11,157 bases of DNA from positions 1 through 11,157 of the forward strand of contig JAGHTR010000209.1 in the NCBI GenBank assembly GCA_018065205.1. The letters are read 5' to 3'. The notes below the pieces were generated by a model. It made no database searches and was not told the DNA's origin. It worked only from the letters and a program-made list of their open reading frames with translations. Position 1 is the first letter of the stretch. Each line of letters opens with the position of its first letter. Source of the DNA: Candidatus Colicola caccequi (lineage in GTDB: Bacteria; Bacteroidota; Bacteroidia; Bacteroidales; Paludibacteraceae). Made by a program: the position numbers and the translations under genes. This document shows positions 1 through 5,753 of this stretch, in pieces.

Positions 1-1175
1 TCTGGATGGTAGATGTTGATTGGATGGTCTGCCGGTTGATGTAGTTGATGTAGGATTCGTACCTTTCTGCCTACTGCTGCGGCTGCACTAAAGACTGCTA
101 ATCGGAACATCTCCTTATCAATCGCCTGCGAACAAGAGAAGGTGAATAAAATACCTCCGGGACGAATCTGCTCTATTGCTTTTTGGTTAAGCCGCTGATA
201 CCCGCGAAGCGCATTTTTGATGGCATCCCGGTGTTTGGCAAATGCCGGCGGGTCTAGGATAATCAAGTCGTACTTGTCTTTTATATCTGCCATAAAGGCA
301 AACGCTTCTTGAGCAAATGCTTCGTGGTGGGTGCAGTTGGGGAAATTGCGTTCTACGTTCTTGCGAACCAAATCCACGGCTTTCTCACTTACATCGACCG
401 AATGAACCATCTTGGCACCACCGCGGAGGGCATATACGCTAAATCCTCCGGTGTAGCAGAACATGTTCAATACCTCTTTGTCTTTGGCGTAATGCTCCAA
501 TAATGCTCTGTTTTCACGTTGATCTACAAAGAAACCTGTTTTTTGTCCCCGCAACCAATCTATCCTAAACTCCAATCCGTTCTCTTTGCTCCAAAAGACT
601 TGGTCCTCGTCCTTGTTAACATCCTTGTTAATAAGGTATCCGACCTTGTCCCCGGTGATAGGTGCTTTGAATGGCAGCGTGTCATCTGATTTATAGTACA
701 CATTCTTCACCTCTTTCACCACTTTTACGATGGCGTCTGCTATCTCTTCGCGCACCAGATGCATGCCAACCGAATGGGCCTGCACCACTGCGGTATCGGC
801 ATAGATATCTACCACCAATCCCGGCAGAAAATCTCCTTCGCCATGGATAAGCCGATAGGTGTTGTTATCTTTGCGAATCAACTGCAAGTCCTTCCTTAGA
901 CGATAAGCAGCGGCAATGCGTTGCTCATAAAAGTCGTGGGGTAGGGTACTAACCCCAAACTCCAACATCCGAACGGCAATAGACCCAATTTGATAGTGCC
1001 CTACGCCTAAAGGCTGATTGTTGGCATCGGTCACGAGAACCACTTCTCCCTCTTGTGGCGTATCAAAAGGGTAGTCTTTGTCTAATACGACGCGTCCAAT
1101 AGCCCCTGAGAAAACCCAAGGATGAAAACGTTTAAGTGATTCCTCTTTATGTGGTTTTAATACAATAGTTGTCAT
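1..1175 (-). CDS. rlmI: Class I SAM-dependent 23S rRNA cytosine-C5 methyltransferase, RlmI family (3' end cut by window edge)
   Basis: I translated this reading frame by hand because it runs off the window without a stop. It gives 391 codons starting MTTIVLKPHKEESLKRFHPWV, an N-terminal PUA-type RNA-binding domain (about residues 1-75). A linker domain follows to about 180, and then a Rossmann methyltransferase domain. Visible motifs are QKTGFFVDQRENR, the SAM-binding stretch VLNMFCYTGGFSVYALRGGA, the substrate-base motif ILDPPAF and the catalytic-cysteine motif FSCSQ. RlmI enzymes are about 396 residues and end soon after INIYHP, where this frame leaves the window, so only a few residues are missing. 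The known reaction is m5C formation at position 1962 (E. coli numbering) of 23S rRNA. The ATG overlaps the stop of the upstream phosphatase gene in an ATGA, suggesting translational coupling. The exact target base in this organism is inferred from the family. Confidence 0.93.
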   Translation of the reverse strand, partial: MTTIVLKPHKEESLKRFHPWVFSGAIGRVVLDKDYPFDTPQEGEVVLVTDANNQPLGVGHYQIGSIAVRMLEFGVSTLPHDFYEQRIAAAYRLRKDLQLIRKDNNTYRLIHGEGDFLPGLVVDIYADTAVVQAHSVGMHLVREEIADAIVKVVKEVKNVYYKSDDTLPFKAPITGDKVGYLINKDVNKDEDQVFWSKENGLEFRIDWLRGQKTGFFVDQRENRALLEHYAKDKEVLNMFCYTGGFSVYALRGGAKMVHSVDVSEKAVDLVRKNVERNFPNCTHHEAFAQEAFAFMADIKDKYDLIILDPPAFAKHRDAIKNALRGYQRLNQKAIEQIRPGGILFTFSCSQAIDKEMFRLAVFSAAAAVGRKVRILHQLHQPADHPINIYHP

Positions 1176-1669
1176 GATAAGATCATATCACATAACTCAC
1201 GAATAGCCCCTTGACCGCCGGGAGTCTTTAATTGCAGAATACCCGGAATGGCTTTCACCTGTGGGCGAGCATTGGGAGGGCAGGCTGCTACGCCAACAGC
1301 CTGCAGCAGGTCGATATCGTTGATGTCATCTCCCACGTAACAAACCTGATGGAGCCCAATACCCATTTCGGCACAAATCTGCTTGCAAGTCTCTAACTTG
1401 GTCTGAACACCCTGTTTAACCTGACTGCCTACACCCATAAAGAGATAATCTAAATTCAGTTTACGAGCGCGACGGGCGACGATTTCTGTTGTTTCACTCG
1501 TGAGAATACCAACACGAATACCTGCCTTGCGCAATTGCACGATTCCCATGCCATCATATACGCAAAAGCGTTTCATCTCGTCTCCTCCTGCGGAGTAATA
1601 CATACCGCCGTCTGTTAGACAACCGTCCACGTCGGTCAAAAAAAGTTTAATATCTGAAAGTGTACTCAT
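1172..1669 (-). CDS. C0-type HAD phosphatase of 2-keto-3-deoxy sugar phosphates (KdsC / KDN-9-phosphatase family)
   Basis: The protein has 165 residues, the usual length for this cap-less tetrameric family. HAD motif I is DVDGCLTDG (nucleophile D13, acid/base D15), motif II is the T57 of LTSE, the motif III lysine is probably K91, and motif IV is GDDIND (D114, D115, D118). Automated annotation would probably say KdsC, which removes phosphate from Kdo-8-phosphate for lipid A core. However, the LTSETTEIVARRARKL segment carries E59, R67 and K70 at the spacing of the Glu56/Arg64/Lys67 specificity residues that I recall from Bacteroides thetaiotaomicron KDN-9-phosphate phosphatase. Kdo-8-phosphate phosphatases have a SGR-like loop there instead. 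About eight extra residues lie before the motif III lysine. The gene is in the middle of the ispD-rlmI operon: 19 bases after ispD and overlapping rlmI by four. The family is certain; the substrate is not. Confidence 0.88.
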   Translation of the reverse strand: MSTLSDIKLFLTDVDGCLTDGGMYYSAGGDEMKRFCVYDGMGIVQLRKAGIRVGILTSETTEIVARRARKLNLDYLFMGVGSQVKQGVQTKLETCKQICAEMGIGLHQVCYVGDDINDIDLLQAVGVAACPPNARPQVKAIPGILQLKTPGGQGAIRELCDMILS

Positions 1670-1698
1670 AGTTCTTACCTCTTATTTCTTACCTCATA
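1664..1698 (-). repeat. Tandem 7-bp repeat at the ispD / phosphatase junction
   Basis: Read on the plus strand the units are ACTCATA, GTTCTTA, CCTCTTA, TTTCTTA and CCTCATA: five imperfect heptads of consensus NYTCWTA. On the coding (minus) strand they read as TAAGARN-like units. One unit contains the TAA stop of ispD, another supplies the AAGAGG purine tract about ten bases before the phosphatase ATG, and the outermost unit overlaps that ATG. The consensus is the same as in the array at 8815-8849. Confidence 0.7.
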
Positions 1699-2390
1699 AA
1701 GTCTTCCTGAAAGGTCAGTTTTCTATTACATTCCTCTCCTTCCACGATATAGATAGGTTGATTAGCCATATATCGATGCATAATCCCACAATCATCGGTT
1801 ACTTGTAGATGGGGGGCTTGAATGGCGATTTGATAGGCCTTACGTATTATCTCCAAACGAAAAGCCTGTGGTGTCTGAGCGCGAAACATCGTCGAGCGGT
1901 CAGGAATGTCTTTAATCGTGCATTGTGCATTGTCAATCGTGCATTCGTATATCGTATCTGTTGCAGGAACGGCCACCGTCACGGCTTCGTGACTTTCCAA
2001 GGCCTTGCATACATCCGTTATGATGCGTTGGCTCACAAATGGTCTTGCGCAGTCATGCAGTAATATATTTATTTGTCCATTGCCACCTGCCCCCTGCCAC
2101 CTGTCACCTGCAACTTGTATGGCATTCCATGACGATTCCCATCGCTCATTGCCACCGGCGATGATGCGAATATCGTTCATTTTGCATGTATGCAAAATAG
2201 ACTTTGCTTGCTCTATCCAATCGGGGTGCATAACAACGAGAATATCGTCAATGCACGAGCAGGACCGAAAAGCCTCAATGCATGTTTGCAGCACCGTTCG
2301 TCCATCGGCTAAGGTGCGTAACTGTTTAGGCAATCCTTCCCCGGCTCGTTGACCGATTCCTCCGGCTAATATGACGGCTATATTAGTCAT
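1689..2390 (-). CDS. ispD: 2-C-methyl-D-erythritol 4-phosphate cytidylyltransferase (IspD family)
   Basis: IspD joins CTP to methylerythritol phosphate in the non-mevalonate isoprenoid pathway. I start it at MTNIAVILAGG (233 residues, normal for IspD) and not ten codons earlier: the upstream ATG at 2420 lies inside the -7 promoter element, so it cannot be in the message. The nucleotide-binding loop LAGGIGQRAGEGLPKQ is near the N terminus, followed by LLHDCARPFV, VPATDTIYE, RAQTPQAFR, TDDCG and a C-terminal EGEECNRKLTFQEDF in place of the usual NIKITxPEDL. Two low-complexity segments (around VAGDRWQGAGGNG and ECTIDNAQCTIK) are encoded by 7-bp repeats and look like inserts in loops. TarI-type ribitol-phosphate cytidylyltransferases share the fold, but no teichoic-acid gene is nearby. 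First gene of the minus-strand operon. Confidence 0.85.
   Translation of the reverse strand: MTNIAVILAGGIGQRAGEGLPKQLRTLADGRTVLQTCIEAFRSCSCIDDILVVMHPDWIEQAKSILHTCKMNDIRIIAGGNERWESSWNAIQVAGDRWQGAGGNGQINILLHDCARPFVSQRIITDVCKALESHEAVTVAVPATDTIYECTIDNAQCTIKDIPDRSTMFRAQTPQAFRLEIIRKAYQIAIQAPHLQVTDDCGIMHRYMANQPIYIVEGEECNRKLTFQEDFMR
1911..1945 (-). repeat. Heptanucleotide repeat inside ispD (GTGCATT type)
   Basis: On the plus strand the sequence runs TTTAATC, GTGCATT, GTGCATT, GTCAATC, GTGCATT in phase with no interruption. Three units are identical and the other two are related to each other. On the coding strand it encodes roughly the CTIDNAQCTIKD segment of IspD, between the TDTI motif and the DRS/QTPQ motif. 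Confidence 0.65.
2081..2115 (-). repeat. Heptanucleotide repeat inside ispD (TGCCACC type)
   Basis: On the plus strand the units are TGCCACC, TGCCCCC, TGCCACC, TGTCACC and TGCAACT: 35 bases with a strict period of seven. On the coding strand it encodes the Gly/Gln-rich VAGDRWQGAGGNG segment, placed between the SSWNAIQ helix and the LLHDCARP strand, where IspD proteins normally have a short loop. Confidence 0.7.
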
Positions 2391-2417
2391 AATACACGAA
2401 TATATAATTTCTGCGTG

Positions 2418-2449
2418 CAAAGATACACTTTTTTTTGCAAATATACAAA
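2418..2449 (-). promoter_or_regulatory. Bacteroidota-type promoter for the ispD operon
   Basis: On the minus strand, TTTG (2449-2446) is followed after exactly 20 bases by TATCTTTG (2425-2418), matching the TTTG-N20-TAnnTTTG consensus. The likely start of transcription is about 2411-2413, giving a leader of roughly 20 bases before the ATG at 2390. Confidence 0.85.
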
Positions 2450-2465
2450 TATTTGCCGTCTTTTC

Positions 2466-2496
2466 TTGTATATATCAATTTTTTTTTGTACCTTTG
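2466..2496 (+). promoter_or_regulatory. Bacteroidota-type promoter for the structured RNA
   Basis: TTG (2466-2468), 20 bases, then TACCTTTG (2489-2496). It is divergent from the ispD promoter, with about 17 bases between the two -33 boxes. Transcription should begin near 2502-2505, exactly where the self-complementary end of the downstream RNA begins. No coding region starts for another 350 bases. Confidence 0.85.
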
Positions 2497-2503
2497 CAGC
2501 CGC

Positions 2504-2720
2504 AAATCTACGCTGGAGGGATTGTGTTGTATCTCTTAAGCGGGGTTGGCAGACATAATTAAAAGCGTTTACTGACGCTTGTTCTTGGTTGCTTGAAATC
2601 TAGCAGTTTCGTAACTCTATCAGGAATGAGACAAAAGTAGATGCTCATGGGGAATAGTCCCTAATCGGTTGTACCTATTTTGGTATGCCTTTTAGTTCGT
2701 ATATTCCAGCGTGAGATTCT
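2504..2720 (+). ncRNA. Structured non-coding RNA, about 215 nt, candidate 6S-like RNA (possibly Rfam 'Bacteroidales-1')
   Basis: The segment begins at the start point predicted from the promoter and has no plausible reading frame. Bases 2505-2517 pair with 2705-2718: 13 base pairs with a single bulged G at 2713, closing a rod about 200 nt long. Inside is a perfect 6-bp hairpin, AAGCGT (2563-2568) with ACGCTT (2575-2580). A weaker hairpin is formed by TACC and GGTA near 2682-2695. A long terminal stem enclosing a large, mostly unpaired middle, with total length near 200 nt and a private strong promoter, is the layout of 6S RNA, which binds RNA polymerase. I do not see tmRNA, RNase P or SRP RNA signature sequences. 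That it is a structured RNA is well supported; the 6S identity is inference from size and shape. Confidence 0.62.
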
Positions 2721-2723
2721 GCA

Positions 2724-2799
2724 TTGTCATTCTATAGAGTAAGGTTTTGCTAGAACCAAAAGCAACGGAATGACAAAGGTAAGAGTTCCACGCTTTTTT
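2724..2799 (+). terminator. Inverted repeat and possible weak terminator after the structured RNA
   Basis: TTGTCATTC (2724-2732) is the exact reverse complement of GAATGACAA (2768-2776), with a small TTGCT/AGCAA hairpin nested between them. An alternative fold pairs GGAA (2767-2770) with TTCC (2786-2789) and is followed by six T at 2794-2799. The inverted repeat is directly visible; its role as a terminator for the 6S-like RNA is uncertain. The stretch 2800-2850 shows no further signal and no consensus promoter. Confidence 0.35.
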
Positions 2800-2850
2800 G
2801 TTGTATCACGCTTGGCGGAATTCACAGGCAAGAAAATAATTGTAACCGAA

Positions 2851-4164
2851 ATGAAAAAAGCATTTTTATTATTACTTATCGTGGCATCAAACGTGATGGC
2901 AGAAGAGCGCGTTAGTGATTATTTTTTTACGAGCCATTATAATCGATACTATTATCTAGCAGGAGCAGAGCCTCAAGAGGAAACCATTGGTTTAGGTTAT
3001 TGGGGACGTGATGCTATTATTCAAAAAATAGTTAGGCATCATCAATATGGCTTAGTGTCTGATCTAAAATATGCATATAAGTTTATTGACAATTCAGTTG
3101 TTAGTTATGCGCAATCCTATGACGTAATAACAGGAACGACAAAACGGGGAGATCAACTAACTATACTGACACTACCAGAATCTTGGTGGGTTGAATATAA
3201 GTGGGATATTCGCTATCTTTGCAACTCCCAATGGGCATATGTATCTTTTGTAACTAATAAGGGTGAAACACGTGTTGATAAAGCCATAAAAATGTCAAAA
3301 TCAAGATATAATGGACTTACTAAAGAAACGACTACAAATTATTCATACTGGACTAAAAATTATGGATATATTGCATCTTATCATAGAAAGAATAAAAATG
3401 TTAAAGTAGACGAGTTGGCAGATTTCATTTCAACCTCAGCCGGAATAAAAGAAGTATCAGAAAAAGAATATACTGTTTATTTGGAAGAAAAGACGAGACA
3501 AGAAGAGATTGCACGAAAAGCCAAAGAGGAAAAAATTTATAATGAATTTGTTGCTAATCTAAAGCCACAACGCTTAAGTATTGCTAATCACGTAGCATTT
3601 GATTCTATATCCAAATTATTTGGAGATTTAGAAAAAATACGCTATGCCGATCAGATAGAAACGGGAGTATATAATTCACTAATCCTTTCTGATTTATCAG
3701 GTGCAGATGAGCAAACAAAATTATATGTCGACTTCCCATTAGAAAGTGAATTGTTTGTTGATGCCCCTGAAGAAGAAAGAGACACAATTATATCTTATAT
3801 TTTGAATTTAATGCGAGATGGAATCATACAAGATGCTTATGTCACAGAACCGACAACAAAACGCAAGTGCGCAGTTGGACAATGGATGAGCACTTCGATT
3901 GATGTCAATATAGAAAGATTATCATTTGATGTGGTCAGAAGTAAAGACACTTGGAAAATGGCAGACAAAAAAGCGATAATGCCTCAAGCATATAGTTCCT
4001 ATATTATCCAAGCTGCCAACAATGTTTTAGCTAATAACAAAAAAGCAAAGAAACAAAAAGTAGATTTAATGATATTAAAGTTTAATAATGAGCAAAAAGG
4101 TATTTGGCATATTCAAGTCAATCCGGCAAATAATAGTTCCTTCAACTATACTATGCTTGATTAA
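2851..4164 (+). CDS. Exported protein of unknown function with a central coiled coil
   Basis: I do not recognise the family. I start at MKKAFLLLLIVASNVMA, a textbook signal peptide (charged start, hydrophobic core, likely cleavage after A17), and not at the in-frame ATG at 2770, which lies in the RNA 3' region and would bury the signal. The mature protein is about 420 residues. An aromatic-rich first part (many Tyr and Trp, to about residue 185) precedes a charged helix near 205-240 (EKTRQEEIARKAKEEKIYNEF). A mixed alpha/beta second part follows, with no catalytic motif I can name. There is no lipobox and no C-terminal sorting tail, so a periplasmic location is likely. The coding sequence is strikingly AT-rich compared with the flanks. 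The next gene begins 14 bases downstream and also has a signal peptide, so the two probably form an operon. Confidence 0.8.
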   Translation: MKKAFLLLLIVASNVMAEERVSDYFFTSHYNRYYYLAGAEPQEETIGLGYWGRDAIIQKIVRHHQYGLVSDLKYAYKFIDNSVVSYAQSYDVITGTTKRGDQLTILTLPESWWVEYKWDIRYLCNSQWAYVSFVTNKGETRVDKAIKMSKSRYNGLTKETTTNYSYWTKNYGYIASYHRKNKNVKVDELADFISTSAGIKEVSEKEYTVYLEEKTRQEEIARKAKEEKIYNEFVANLKPQRLSIANHVAFDSISKLFGDLEKIRYADQIETGVYNSLILSDLSGADEQTKLYVDFPLESELFVDAPEEERDTIISYILNLMRDGIIQDAYVTEPTTKRKCAVGQWMSTSIDVNIERLSFDVVRSKDTWKMADKKAIMPQAYSSYIIQAANNVLANNKKAKKQKVDLMILKFNNEQKGIWHIQVNPANNSSFNYTMLD

Positions 4165-4178
4165 AATTATCGTATTCA

Positions 4179-4520
4179 ATGAATCATAGATTGGTAATAT
4201 ATATTACATCATTACTAGCAGTACCATTGTTTGCTAGTGACAAAATTACAATCGACAAAGCGACTTGCACCGTTACCAAAGATGGAAAGTCTTATCCACT
4301 ATATGGAAAAGTAAAGATTGTGGATTCCTTTGAGGACATTAAGGTTAAAATTGTCAACTCATTCGAGGATGCAGATATTCGCATTGTAGATTCGTTTGAG
4401 AACACATGTGGCAAAGTTAAGATAGTTGATGCTTTTGAAGATGTGAAAGTTAAAATAGTAGATAACTTTGAAGATATCAAGATTAAAATTGTGGATAATT
4501 TTGAGGGAGTAAAACAATAA
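4179..4520 (+). CDS. Small exported protein made of six 11-residue KIVDSFED repeats (septoil-knot / beta-helix-like)
   Basis: 113 residues: a signal peptide (MNHRLVIYITSLLAVPLFA), a short lead segment with C30, then six tandem units beginning at residues 44, 55, 66, 79, 90 and 101. Each unit is [KD][VI][KR]IV[DN]xFExx, 11 residues long, except the third, which has a two-residue insert including C77. Alternating hydrophobic residues in KVKIV followed by a turn-forming DSFED suggest one beta strand and one turn per unit. The arrangement of roughly seven strands, short repeats and an interruption in the middle resembles small Bacteroidota exported proteins of the DUF6150 / 7(1) septoil knot type; that link is from memory of the fold's pattern, not a search. 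It is 14 bases after the preceding exported-protein gene, probably in one operon. Function unknown. Confidence 0.82.
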   Translation: MNHRLVIYITSLLAVPLFASDKITIDKATCTVTKDGKSYPLYGKVKIVDSFEDIKVKIVNSFEDADIRIVDSFENTCGKVKIVDAFEDVKVKIVDNFEDIKIKIVDNFEGVKQ

Positions 4521-4581
4521 ACCTATCACTCATACAACGAGTAGTGTTTACGAATAAACTCAAAATAGATTACATCAGTAT

Positions 4582-4620
4582 CAGCAAGGGGAGAGCAATC
4601 TCCTTGCTGTTGTAGGTTTT
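4582..4620 (+). terminator. Intrinsic terminator after the repeat-protein gene
   Basis: CAGCAAGGGGAGA (4582-4594) and TCTCCTTGCTG (4599-4609) form a stem with a GCAA tetraloop and a two-base bulge, followed by a T-rich tract. The stem-loop core is closely similar to the terminator at 6028-6059. Confidence 0.8.
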
Positions 4621-4765
4621 TGGGCGGGGGTTAGGTGGGGCTTCCGTTAGCTGCATGTGGTCGCGTCATGATCGCGAAATGGTTGCCTACTTTAGACGCA
4701 TTATGCTTACTTTTTGATTTTTGCTATAAAAATCTTCGTAATAATCGTACTTTTTTCTGTAAAAA
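4621..4765 (+). other. Intergenic stretch before the Abi gene
   Basis: No gene is supported here. It holds a short inverted repeat TCGCG-TCATGAT-CGCGA (4661-4677) and the left arm of an 11-bp inverted repeat, TACTTTTTTCT (4748-4758). The right arm of that repeat, AGAAAAAAGTA (4778-4788), lies inside the Abi promoter spacer, so the -33 box sits between the two arms. Confidence 0.5.
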
Positions 4766-4797
4766 TTTGCACAATTAAGAAAAAAGTAGTACCTTTG
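4766..4797 (+). promoter_or_regulatory. Bacteroidota-type promoter for the Abi/HEPN gene
   Basis: TTTG (4766-4769), 20 bases, TACCTTTG (4790-4797). Transcription should begin around 4802-4804, leaving only about ten leader bases before the ATG, with no Shine-Dalgarno site. Its sequence differs from the promoter at 5717-5748 at only about 6 of 32 positions. Confidence 0.85.
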
Positions 4798-4813
4798 CGG
4801 GGTATTAGATTAT

Positions 4814-5698
4814 ATGATGAAAAAGTCTGCGACTACCATAGAGCAACAAATTGAGATACTACGTTCTCGTGGCATGATTATTAGTGATGATGAAAAAGCC
4901 AAGGAAGTATTATCCGATATCGGCTATTATCGTTTGTGTTTTTATACTTTCCCATTTGAGAAATCATACCCCAATCTCAACAATCGAACACACGAATTTA
5001 TTGAAGGAACAAAATTTGAGGATATAGTTGCGCTATACTATTTTGATTTTGATTTACGTAAGATTCTTGTGCCATATTTGACACGAATAGAAGTCGCATT
5101 CCGTACAGCAATGACTTATTACATCAGTAACAAATATATTTCTGATCCTAAATGGTTTGTCAATAAGTCGGTGGTCAATCCTGATTATGTCCGTACATTT
5201 AGGAGGGAGGTATATAAAGAGTTATTACGAACGTGTCCAACCCTACAACGACATCATAAAAAATATCCTAGTGATCGGTATGCGCCAGCATGGAAGACTA
5301 TTGAGATGATGATGTTTGGTAAAGTGGTATACTTATATAAAGATTTGATATGGAATGACGATCAACGTCTAATTAGTAAGCGATTTAACATTAATCAGGC
5401 TTCAACATTCCTGAGTTATATAGATACAGCGCGAATGGTTCGTAATGCTTGTGCACACGGGTTGGTGTTGTTTGACTATCGTTTACCAATGTCCATATCT
5501 AAAGGACCAATTGGAACATTAGCAGGGGAAGAAAGGCACAACTTATCAGGTATGCTAAAAGTGATTACATATTTATTGGGTCAAGTCTCAGAAAATCGTG
5601 TAATTGACATGCAACAGGAAATAGAGCAAGCTAAGCAGATTTTACAAGAAAAATCATTGTTCGCATATAAGAAAATGCAAAAAATTGCTGGTTTTTGA
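4814..5698 (+). CDS. Abi_2 family HEPN protein (AbiD/AbiF-like abortive infection protein, putative RNase toxin)
   Basis: 294 residues, in the range for the Abi_2 (PF07751) group. Recognisable family landmarks in order are IGYYRLCFYTFPF (36-48), YYFDFDLRKIL (75-85), RIEVAFRTAMTYYI (91-104), APAWKTIEMMMFGK (157-170) and RMVRNACAH (207-215). The last contains the HEPN RNase motif R-x4-H as R210 and H215. HEPN proteins of this kind are linked to phage defence by RNA cleavage, and AbiF members were reported to act as toxins restrained by an adjacent RNA and to be ancestral to Cas13. Either of two consecutive ATGs (4814 or 4817) may be used. It has a private promoter, a very short leader and AT-rich coding sequence. 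An independent small-RNA unit starts about 20 bases after its stop. Family assignment is strong; toxin activity is inferred. Confidence 0.9.
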   Translation: MMKKSATTIEQQIEILRSRGMIISDDEKAKEVLSDIGYYRLCFYTFPFEKSYPNLNNRTHEFIEGTKFEDIVALYYFDFDLRKILVPYLTRIEVAFRTAMTYYISNKYISDPKWFVNKSVVNPDYVRTFRREVYKELLRTCPTLQRHHKKYPSDRYAPAWKTIEMMMFGKVVYLYKDLIWNDDQRLISKRFNINQASTFLSYIDTARMVRNACAHGLVLFDYRLPMSISKGPIGTLAGEERHNLSGMLKVITYLLGQVSENRVIDMQQEIEQAKQILQEKSLFAYKKMQKIAGF

Positions 5699-5716
5699 CA
5701 AAAAATCAAAAAAATA

Positions 5717-5748
5717 TTTGCACATATCAAGAAAAAGTTGTACCTTTG
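5717..5748 (+). promoter_or_regulatory. Bacteroidota-type promoter for the Abi-associated small RNA
   Basis: TTTG (5717-5720), exactly 20 bases, TACCTTTG (5741-5748), beginning 19 bases after the Abi stop codon. The expected start point is about 5753-5755. The next hairpin-plus-T-run terminator is only 100 bases away, so the transcript is short. Confidence 0.87.
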
Positions 5749-5753
5749 TACTC

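Noticed and set aside
2504..2720. tmRNA, RNase P RNA or SRP RNA as the identity of the structured RNA
   Set aside because: No tRNA-like end with CCA or T-loop, no tag reading frame, no RNase P conserved core, and no SRP domain IV sequence (GGAAG with AGCAG) could be found.
2770..2850. Upstream in-frame ATG that would lengthen the 2851 gene by 27 residues
   Set aside because: The extension has no signal-peptide character, overlaps the inverted repeat after the structured RNA, and would bury an excellent signal peptide that starts at 2851.
4292..4480. 62-residue repeat frame on the minus strand
   Set aside because: It is the antisense shadow of the 11-residue repeats of the gene at 4179-4520.
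4661..4677. Short palindrome TCGCG-TCATGAT-CGCGA as an operator
   Set aside because: Only five base pairs per arm, far (about 90 bases) from the -33 box, with no second copy in the window.
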